A DNA stretch of 64,000 nucleotides, taken from the NCBI GenBank assembly GCA_047967505.1, contig CM106538.1; one strand, given 5' to 3'. Below the pieces are notes generated by a model, which searched no databases, was not told the DNA's origin, and saw nothing but the letters and a program-made list of their open reading frames with translations. The first letter of the stretch is position 1; each line of letters begins with the position of its first letter. Position numbers and translations under genes: made by a program. Positions 56,275 to 64,000 of the stretch are shown here, piece after piece. The stretch comes from Dipteris shenzhenensis (taxonomy: Eukaryota > Polypodiophyta > Polypodiopsida > Gleicheniales).

Positions 56275-57030
56275 TTTTCATATATTTATTGCACACAGGT
56301 GACGTCTCCTTATTACTACTAGTGAATCCCCCGTGCCTCAAAGATGTAAATCAATAAAAAATGATTGATTAGATGAGATGTTAACATGTTGCACTATGAC
56401 CCATATGACCCTTAGAGTAATATGTTCCTCAAAGATAGATATCAGTAAGAAACATCATTAGGTGGCATTCGTTTTGCATGAGTTGATCCTTGTAGCTACA
56501 ATGTAATTCCTGAAATGAGCATGAGGTCATTGTTTGCTTGGGTGTAGCCATTTTTTGTGAGGTTCAGGGACTTTTCTGTATATAGGTATCTTGCATGACC
56601 CATAGCTTATGCATTGCTCAACGTAATTCCGCAAACTTTGTCTTCAAGTTGTAGTACACATTTCAAACTTGTAAATGAGACCAAAAATTTATGGAATAAG
56701 GATCTGGAAGGAGAACGTTAAAGCATTACAAGTGCTATGTTACATGTGAAGCATGCATCCAAAAGACTATAGGATATACCAATTTATTCAAAAATATCAA
56801 AATTCTATTCTGTACATACATGCAACCAAGTAATCATTCAAAAGTACACTATGTGAGCTTCTCCTCAACCCAAGGATGGCGGGCCTCCAATGTTGTGCCA
56901 AAATAACGCACACCCATTTAAGCGCACGCTCCATAACTTTTTTTTGATTTGTTGAAAACCAAAATGGATTGAAAATTTGGAATCCAAACTTGTGGGACTA
57001 CTGCATGGTGGTCTTAAAACATTGATAGTT
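56275..57030. other. Intergenic DNA, no gene
   Basis: AT-rich flank. The phrase TGATTGATTAGATGAGATGTT-like text (about 56355) is shared with the region left of the giant element. A TTGGTATTAGTATC at 57033 resembles a decayed primer-binding site of Copia-3, but no LTR could be defined. Confidence 0.4.
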
Positions 57031-57060
57031 GTTGGTATTAGTATCTAGATTCACCCTAAA

Positions 57061-57953
57061 ATGGAAGAAGTTGAAAATGTGTAAAGCTTGACAAGAACAA
57101 CTTCCAAGTATGGAAGTTTAGAATGACGAATTTCCTTAAGGGAAAAGGCTATTGGGAGTTCATTACTGGAGCTGAACAAGAACCAGTTATTCCTAATGTT
57201 CCCAATCAACAGGAGTTGTACGCATTTAAAGGCTGGCATGAGAGAGCCAGAAAAGTTATGTAATGGCTATCTATCAGTATTTCAGATTCTATGATTGTGC
57301 ATATTCAGGATGCAAGCACGTCGAAGGAGGCATGGGATACTTTGACAAAAATGTATAGCACAAATACGCAAGCCAGGAAAATGCACCTCAAGCAGGAGTT
57401 GCATAATGTGCAGAGAGAAAATATGAGCATCAATGACTACCATATGAAGGTGAAGAAGATTGCAGATGCACTTGCTTCTATTGGGTCGCCAGTGGAAGAT
57501 GATGATTTAGTTTCTATGACCTTGAATGGTCTAGGAAAGGATTATGCACAATTCCGTACATCCATTGCTGTCTGTGAAAATTTTTCTGATTTTGAGGAGT
57601 TGATTGCTCTTCTAATTTCTGAAAAGCAGAGAAATGGTGGTGCATCTTCTTCAGGAGGAACTTCAAAAGGAATTGTCTTCTACTCAAATGCTGGAAGAGG
57701 TAGAGGCAGAGGTAGAGCAGGCCGATCTGGAGGCCATGGCAGAAATCAGAATATGCAGCAAATTCAAGAAAACCAGTCCTACGGAGGAGGACGTGGGAAC
57801 TTTAGAGGCAGGGGGAGCCAAAGAGGTCGTGGCAGATGGCAGAGAGGCCAAAACGCAAACAGCAATGTTGAATGCTACTACTGTGGTAAAATGGGTCATA
57901 TGGTTAAAGACTGCTATAAAAAGCAGAATGACATCATGACTGGAAAATTGTAG
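57061..57953 (+). pseudogene. Copia-3 gag, first copy
   Basis: ATG 57061 reads MEEVENV, then a shifted frame reads KLDKNNFQVWKFRMTNFLKG. After a TAG near 57260 it continues IVHIQDASTSKEAWDTL, MSINDYHMKVKKIADALAS, an Arg/Gly-rich region (GRGRGRGRAGRSGG; RGRGSQRGRGRW) and the CCHC knuckle CYYCGKMGHMVKDC (about 57873-57914). Confidence 0.88.
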
Positions 57954-58004
57954 CAAGGCAATTATGCATCCTCTGGTAGACAGGGTGATGACAGAAATGA
58001 GCAT

Positions 58005-59585
58005 TTGTTTATGGTGCAGCACATGACCAATTTTGTGACAAGTGCAAAAGAAAGCAATGATGTGTGGTATGTTGACTCAGGTGCATCAAACCACATGACA
58101 GGTCATGCACAATGGATGCAAGATGTAAGGAAAATGGAAAGACCAGGATTTGTGGAGACTGGTGATGATACTGCACATCCTATTGTGCAGATTGGTAAAA
58201 TTCCTTTGTCTATGCAGGATGGGAAAAAGAAATACCTGTCTGATGTATTTTGTGTCCCGAATATCACCAAGAACTTGGTTTCTATTGGTCAAATGGTTGA
58301 GCAGGGCTTGCAGGTCAGATTTAATCCTTATGGATGCTTTGTTGAGGATATGAAAAATAAAGGTCACTTGATAGAAAAAGGGAATCTTGAAGAAGGCCAG
58401 GATGTTTACATTGGATGCAGACATGCCTGAATTGAGTGCAGCAATGTTTGCACATGGGATCGGTGTAGTTGCAGATATTAATATTTGGCATAAACGCATT
58501 GGTCATGTTAATGTACAGCGACTTAAATTAATGCAGGCCCAAAATATTATTGCAAGATTGGCCAAGTTCAAGGTTGCAGAAATGCATAAGGTATGTGAAG
58601 CCTGTCAATTTGGAAAACAGGCAAGGAAACCATTTCCTAGACATGTTCAAGAGAGTAAGAGGCCATTGGAATTAATCCACTCTGATGTATGGACTACTAA
58701 AGCTGCATCTATTGGAGGCTGTCATTATTTTGTCACTTTTATTGATGACTATAGCAAAAAAGTTTGGGTGTATTTTATGAAAAAGAAAAGTGAAGTGTTT
58801 GGGCATTTCAAAGCTTTTAAATCTATGGTTGAGAAACAAAGAGGCCTGCAAATAAAATGCCTAAGGTCAGATGGATGTATGATGTTTACGTTGGATGTAG
58901 AGATGCCTGAATTGAGTGCAGCAATGTTTGCACATGGGACCGGTGTAGTTGCAGATATTAATATTTGGCATAAACGCATTGGTCATGTTAATGTACAGCG
59001 ACTTAAATTAATGTAGGCCCAAAATATTATTGCAAGATTGGCTAAGTTCAAGGTTGCAGAAATGCATAAGGTATGTGAAGCCTGTCAATTTGGAAAACAG
59101 GCAAGGAAACCATTTCCTAGACATGTTCAAGAGAGTAAGAGGCCATTGGAATTAATCCACTCTGATGAGTGGACTACTAAAGCTACATCTATTGGAGGCT
59201 ATCATTATTTTGTCACTTTTATTGATGACTACAGCAAAAAAGTTTGGGTGTACATTATGAAAAAGAAAAGTGAAGTGTTTGGGCATTTCAAAGCTTTTAA
59301 AGCTATGGTTGAGAAAGAAACAGGCCTGCAAATAAAATGCCTAAGGTCAGATGCAGGGGGAGAGTACCTCTCAAATGAGTTTGCAAGGTTCCTACAGGAG
59401 CATGGCATAAAGCAGCAATATTCATGCAGTCATGAATACCCCACAACAAGATGGACTTGTAGAAAGGAAAAACAGGCATATTGGAGAGGTATCTCATGCC
59501 ATGCTCAACGAAAAAGACTTGCCATATTATTATTGGGCTGAAGCAGTTGCTACAGCAGTCTACATAATGAACAAGACTCCCATTG
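58005..59585 (+). pseudogene. Copia-3 protease and integrase, first copy
   Basis: Protease motif VDSGASNHMTG near 58072-58104, with NITKNLVSIGQM downstream. The integrase zinc region is IWHKRIGHVNVQRLK with CEACQFGKQ; the core is LIHSDVWTTKA and TFIDDYSKKVWVYF. The zinc region and core then appear again from 58884 because of a 480-bp tandem duplication; the second copy has TAG at 59014-59016 where the first has CAG at 58534-58536. The frame ends EVSHAMLNEKDLPYYYWAEA and joins the second gag near 59586. Confidence 0.87.
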
Positions 59586-60459
59586 TGAAAAGCTTGACAA
59601 GAACAACTTCCAAGCATGGAAGTTTAGAATGACAAATTTCCTTAAGGGAAAAGACTATTGGGAGTTCATTACTGGAGCTGAACAAGAACCAGTTATTCCT
59701 AATGTTCCCAATCAACAAGAGTTGCATGCATTTAAAGGCTGGCATGAGAGAGCCAGAAAAGTTATGTACTAGCTGTCTATCAATATTTCGGATTCTATGA
59801 TTGTGCATATTCAGGATGCAAGCACGCCGAAGGAGGCATGGGATACTTTGACAAAAATGTATAGCACAAATACGCAAGCCAGGAAAATGCACCTCAAGCA
59901 GGAGTTGCATAATGTGCAGAGAGAAAATATGAGCATCAATGACTACCATATGAAGGTGAAGAAGATTGCAGATGCACTTGCTTCTATTGGGTTGCCAGTG
60001 GAAGATGATGATTTAGTTTCTATGACCTTGAATGGTCTAGGAAAGGATTATGCACAATTCCGTACATCCATTGCTGTCTGTGAAAATTTTTCTGATTTTG
60101 AGGAGTTGATTGCTCTTCTAATTTCTGAAAAGCAGAGAAATGGTGGTGCATCTTCTTCAGGAGGAACTTCAAAAGGAATTGTCTTCTACTCAAATGCTGG
60201 AAGAGGTAGAGGCAGAGGTAGAGCAGGCCGATCTGGAGGCCATGGCAGAAATCAGAATATGCAGCAAATTCAAGAAAACCAGTCCTACGGAGGAGGACGT
60301 GGGAACTTTAGAGGCAGGGGGAGCCAAAGAGGTCGTGGCAGATGGCAGAGAGGACAAAACGCAAACAGCAATGTTGAATGCTACTACTGTGGTAAAATGG
60401 GTCATATGGTTAAAGAGTGCTATAAAAAGCAGAATGACATCATGACTGGAAAATTGTAG
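59586..60459 (+). pseudogene. Copia-3 gag, second copy
   Basis: Near-identical repeat of 57084-57953 (offset about 2,506 bp), including IVHIQDASTPKEAWDTL and CYYCGKMGHMVKEC. A TAG near 59769 replaces the downstream start of the first copy. Confidence 0.88.
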
Positions 60460-61880
60460 CAAGGCAATTATGCATCCTCTAGTAGACAGGGTGATGACAG
60501 AAAGGATTATCACCAAGAACTTGGTTTCTATTGGTCAAATGGTTAAGTAGGGCTTGTAGGTCAGATTTAATCCTTATGGATGCTTTGTTGAGGATATGAA
60601 AAATAAAGGTCGCTTGATAGCAAAAGGGAAGAAGAAGGGTAGGATGTTTACGTTGGATGCAAACATGCCTGAAATGAGTGCAACAATGTTTGCACATGGG
60701 ATTGGTGTAGTTGTAGATATTAATATCTGGCATAAACGCATTGGTCATGTTAATGTACATTGACTTAAATTAATGCAGGCCCAAAATATTGTTGCAAGAT
60801 TGCCTAAGTTCAAGGTTGCAGAAATGCACAGGGTATGTGAAGCTTGTCAATTTGGAAAATAGGCAAGGAAACCATTTCCTAGACATGTTCAAGAGAGTGA
60901 GAGGCCATTGGAATTAATCCACTCTGATGTGTGGTCTACTAAAGCTGCATCTATTGGAGGCTGTCATTATTTTGTCACTTTTATTGATGACTACAACAGA
61001 AAAGTTTGGGTGTATTTTATGAAAAAGAAAAGTGAAGTGTTTGGGCATTTCAAAGCTTTTAAAGCTATGGTTGAGAAAGAATCAGGCCTGCAAATAAAAT
61101 GCCTAAGGTCAGATGGAGGGGGAGAGTACCTCTCAAATGAGTTTGCAAGGTTCCTGTAGGAGCATGGCATAAAGCAGTAATATTCATGCAATCATACCCC
61201 ACAGCAAAATGGACTTGCAAAAAGGAAAAATAGGCATATTGGAGAGGTATCTCATGCCATGCTCAACGAAAAAGTCCTGCCATATTATTATTGGGCTGAA
61301 GCAGTTGCTACAGCAGTCTACATAATGAACAGGACTCCCACTGCAGCAATACATGGCATGACGCCAGACGAGAGGTATACTAGTAGGAAACTAGATATTT
61401 CTCATTTGAAAGTTTTTGGTTGCATTGCCTATGTTCATGTGCCAGATGAGTTGAGATCCAAGTTGGATCCAAAAGCTGAAAAGTGCATCTTTATTGGTTA
61501 TTCTCTGCAGCAGAAAGGGTATAGATGCTATAACCCTTCCACTCGTAAGTTTACAGTAAGCAGAGATGTTGTTTTTGATGAGATGAGCAACTAGTATAAA
61601 CCAGTAAATGTGATTGATGATGTAGATGCACAGAATGGTAATGTTGCACAGAATTCACAGCAGCAATCACAAAATATTAGTGGACCTGTAGTGTCCTCTA
61701 GCAGTGGTTCACATACTTTGCCATGGACAGGCAGGTTGAGATCAGGAGGATCTCCTCAAAGCAATGCAGATAGTGGTATGCAAGTATCACGAAAAGGAAA
61801 AGAGAAAGTAGATCAGCCCATGTTTGATGTGAATGCACGTCACTCTTATGTGGATGGTGAATCCAGTGGCTCAGAATAGA
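60460..61880 (+). pseudogene. Copia-3 integrase, second copy; protease deleted
   Basis: After the gag end a deletion of about 260 bp (junction near 60505) removes DSGASNHMTG and joins gag to ITKNLVSIGQM. Integrase follows: IWHKRIGHVNVH, LIHSDVWSTKAAS, TFIDDYNRKVWVYF, HLKVFGCIAYVHVPDELRSK. Stops include TGA 60761, TAG 60860, TAG 61157 and TAA 61178; the first copies carry CGA, CAG, CAG and CAA there. Confidence 0.87.
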
Positions 61881-63416
61881 GCCTTGATGATGAGTTGGGT
61901 ATTCCTTTTGTTGTTACACCTGGAGTAAGGAAGACAAGGGATGTTTTGAGAGCACCTGGTAGTGAGCCTATTTTGCGCAAGTCTACCAGATCTAGGTATC
62001 CTGTGGATAGGCTGAAATATGATGGATTTACAGCCATTCACTATGCCTATATGGTCAAAGTGATACATGAACCAGAACCCACTTCTTTTGAGCAAGCCAT
62101 GGGAAAAGAAAAATGGGAGAAAGCCATGAATGAAGAAATGGATGCCTTGGAAGCAAATGCTACATGGGAATTGGTGCCTTTGCCTAAAGACAAGAATGCA
62201 ATTGGCTGCAAGTGGGTTTATAAGGTGAAGCACAATGCAGATGGTTCTGTGAACAGATACAAGGCAAGATTAGTTGTCAAGGGGTATGCACAAACATATG
62301 GCATTGATTATGAAGAAACATTCAGTCCGGTTGCAAGGATGGCAACCGTAAGAGCAGTCATTGCTATGGCTGCATCAAAGGGATGGTATTTATATTAGAT
62401 GGATGTAAAGAATGCTTTCTTGCATGGTGATTTGCAAGAAGAGGTCTATATGGAGTAGCCACCAGGTTATGTTCATGTTGTTCATCGTGAGTTTGTTTGT
62501 AGGTTGAAGAAAGCCTTGTATGGCTTGAAGCAAGAACCCATAGCATGGTCTGACAAGATAGGACAGTATCTTGTCACTATTGGCTTTCAGATTTCCAAGG
62601 CAGATTTCTCACTTTATGTGAGAAAAACAGAGAAAGGCATTATGATGCTTGTCATTTATGTTGATGATTTGATCATCACAGGTGATAGTGATGAAGATAT
62701 CCTTCATGTGAAAATGCTATTGAAGTAGAAGTTTGAGATGAAGGATTTGGGAGAGCTGCGTTACTTCTTGGGCATTGAGGTGATTAGATCCACAAGTGGG
62801 ATATGGCTCTTGCAGAGGCAGTATGGATTGGACATGTTGTCCAAATATGGGATGACAAACTGTAAGCCTATTTCAGTTCTTTTGGAGTAGAATGTGAAGT
62901 TGAGCACAGATGCAAGTGAGCTTCTGGAAGACCCTACTATGTACAGATGCATAGTAGGAAGTTTGATTTATATGACTATTACCAGGCCAGATTTGAGCTA
63001 TGTTGTTGGGTTGGTAAATCAGTTTATGCAGGCTCCAAGGAAACTGCATTTGGATGCGGCTAGATGCATACTGAGGTATGTGAAGTCCACATTGCAGTAT
63101 GGACTATTTTATGAGACTGGGGTTCAGATACAGTTGCATGGATACACTGATGCTGATTGGTTTGGTAGTATTTCTGATAGACGATCTACCAGTGGATATG
63201 TGTTCTCCTTTGGGAGTGCTGCAGTCACTTGGAGCAGCAAGAAACAGCCTACAGTTGCCTTGTCGAGCACAAAGGCTGAGTACAGGGGTGCAGCAATGGC
63301 TGCATGTGAGGTAGCTTGGTTGCGTAAGCTACTTTATGATATGCATCAGTCTACAGATGGGCCAGTTGTCATTTATTGTGACAACATGAGTAGTATACTT
63401 TGATCTCATGAATTGT
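61881..63416 (+). pseudogene. Copia-3 reverse transcriptase and RNase H
   Basis: [58 protein letters not shown], then the catalytic YVDD at 62657-62668 (VIYVDDLIITGDSD). RNase H: GYTDADWFGSISDRRSTSGY, TKAEYRGAAMAACEVAWLRK, IYCDNMSS. In-frame TAGs near 62396, 62457, 62726 and 62888 interrupt it. It ends prematurely at about 63416. Confidence 0.88.
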
Positions 63417-63567
63417 AGCTCTCTAACCATAGGGAGTTTCCTCTTGTTGTAAAAAGAAAAAGTACTTCATTTCATTTGCTTTATTCATATCTGATACTAG
63501 ATCGTAGATTCTAAACTTTTTCAAGTTCACTCCTTGGACGCACGCCACACGAGGAGGGTGGATATTT

Positions 63568-64000
63568 ATGTCACTTCTCGACGAGTTCAAGGATTTGGTG
63601 CTTGGTCCTCCACTCATTACGGCTACCAATTGGCGAGATCTCTTTCTTGATCTTCATGTCAATCTTCAACAACTGATTGTACAATGCATGGTTCAAGGAG
63701 ATGACAGGTGGGGTGATACACCATGGATGATTCAAGGTGAAGAACTAGTGATACACTGGCAGAACTTTGATTTCAATTCTACTCATTGTGCGGTGATCGA
63801 GCCACTTGCGGCATCGGAGGTAATTAAAAGGGTGACATTCTTCGAAGGGTGGGATGCTCCCCAAGCTTGGAGGGAGATTTGGCGCATCTGCTTATTAATT
63901 CCTGTGGATAAGCTTGTCTTGAATTATTTCTTCTCGATCTCACTACAAAGGTTTCTAGGGCTCGGCTATGGTAATGTTTCGACCAAGGAATCCCTTTGTA
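63568..64000 (+). CDS. Open frame running off window, unrecognised protein
   Basis: From ATG 63568 (MSLLDEFKDLVLGPPLITAT) the frame stays open for 144 codons to the window end. It contains NWRDLFLDLHVNLQQLIVQ, RWGDTPWMIQGEELVIHWQN and EGWDAPQAWREIWR. It is rich in Trp and Leu, looks globular, and has no signal peptide or zinc motif. I do not recognise the family. The frame may be an exon or a piece of another mobile element; upstream in frame a stop lies at about 63505. Confidence 0.45.
   Translation, partial: MSLLDEFKDLVLGPPLITATNWRDLFLDLHVNLQQLIVQCMVQGDDRWGDTPWMIQGEELVIHWQNFDFNSTHCAVIEPLAASEVIKRVTFFEGWDAPQAWREIWRICLLIPVDKLVLNYFFSISLQRFLGLGYGNVSTKESLC

Larger units (their letters stand above)
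57061..63416 (+). mobile_element. Copia-3: decayed Tnt1-like copia without defined LTRs
   Basis: Gag, protease, integrase, reverse transcriptase and RNase H occur in copia order. A tandem duplication of about 2.5 kb gives two gag-to-integrase segments (57061-59585, 59586 onward). A second, 480-bp duplication repeats part of integrase (58404-58869 and 58884-59349). Frames carry many stops. I found no LTR pair; the 3' end stops within RNase H at 63416. Confidence 0.85.

Noticed and set aside
57033-57046. Primer-binding site and 5' LTR of Copia-3
   Set aside because: TGGTATTAGTAT resembles the site, but no upstream sequence is repeated at the 3' side, so an LTR cannot be supported.

Overview
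The window is nuclear DNA of a land plant. Evidence: plant-type copia retrotransposons with an initiator-tRNA-Met primer site, CACTA elements with intron-bearing TNP2 and tnpA-like genes, TTTAGGG/CCCTAAA tracts, and one intact microbial-type terpene synthase-like gene (MTPSL). In plants that class is known only from non-seed lineages (bryophytes, lycophytes, ferns), so a fern, lycophyte or bryophyte with a repeat-rich genome is the best guess. I cannot name the species.

Layout. (1) 139-14504: Copia-1, a complete-ended copia element (257-bp LTRs differing at one site, TSD TAACA). A 9.6-kb CACTA element, CACTA-1 (4434-14009, TSD CCT), is inserted in its RNase H region. CACTA-1 carries a nearly intact tnpA-like gene whose 5' intron holds a 3.8-kb minisatellite, a gutted TNP2 gene, and three clusters of a 16-bp palindrome. 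(2) 14510-21090: low-information flank with a decayed hAT transposase. (3) 21096-28151: Copia-2, a minus-strand relative of Copia-1 (TSD GATTT). (4) 28333-34954: CACTA-2, a related element with unusual CACAACAA termini (TSD TTC), divergent tnpA-like and TNP2 genes, and two hAT-type MITEs with 8-bp TSDs. (5) 35.0-39.4 kb: the only ordinary host-like territory, with a kinase-like relic, the intact MTPSL gene (36555-37577, minus) and a 393-bp MITE. (6) 39430-56268: the most unusual structure, proposed here as one 16.8-kb DNA transposon ('giant element'). Its ends are 27-bp inverted repeats with one mismatch, flanked by GAGG, and both subterminal regions carry related 16-bp palindromes. It holds two divergent genes, A (unknown protein, minus) and B (DUF7869-like RNase H-type protein, plus), facing away from TATA boxes 70 bp apart. 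Gene B's first intron has filled with palindromic satellite, telomere-like DNA, a MITE, a foldback element and a segmental duplication. (7) 57.06-63.42 kb: a decayed Tnt1-like copia (Copia-3) with two tandem duplications. (8) 63568-64000: an open frame running off the edge.

Most coding regions here are broken. The only clearly intact conventional gene is the MTPSL. Paired duplicated copies show that many stops arose by CAG to TAG change, the pattern expected where CHG methylation silences transposons. The three large DNA elements share a design: two divergent genes, palindromes at both ends or in the centre, and a long first intron rich in satellite DNA.
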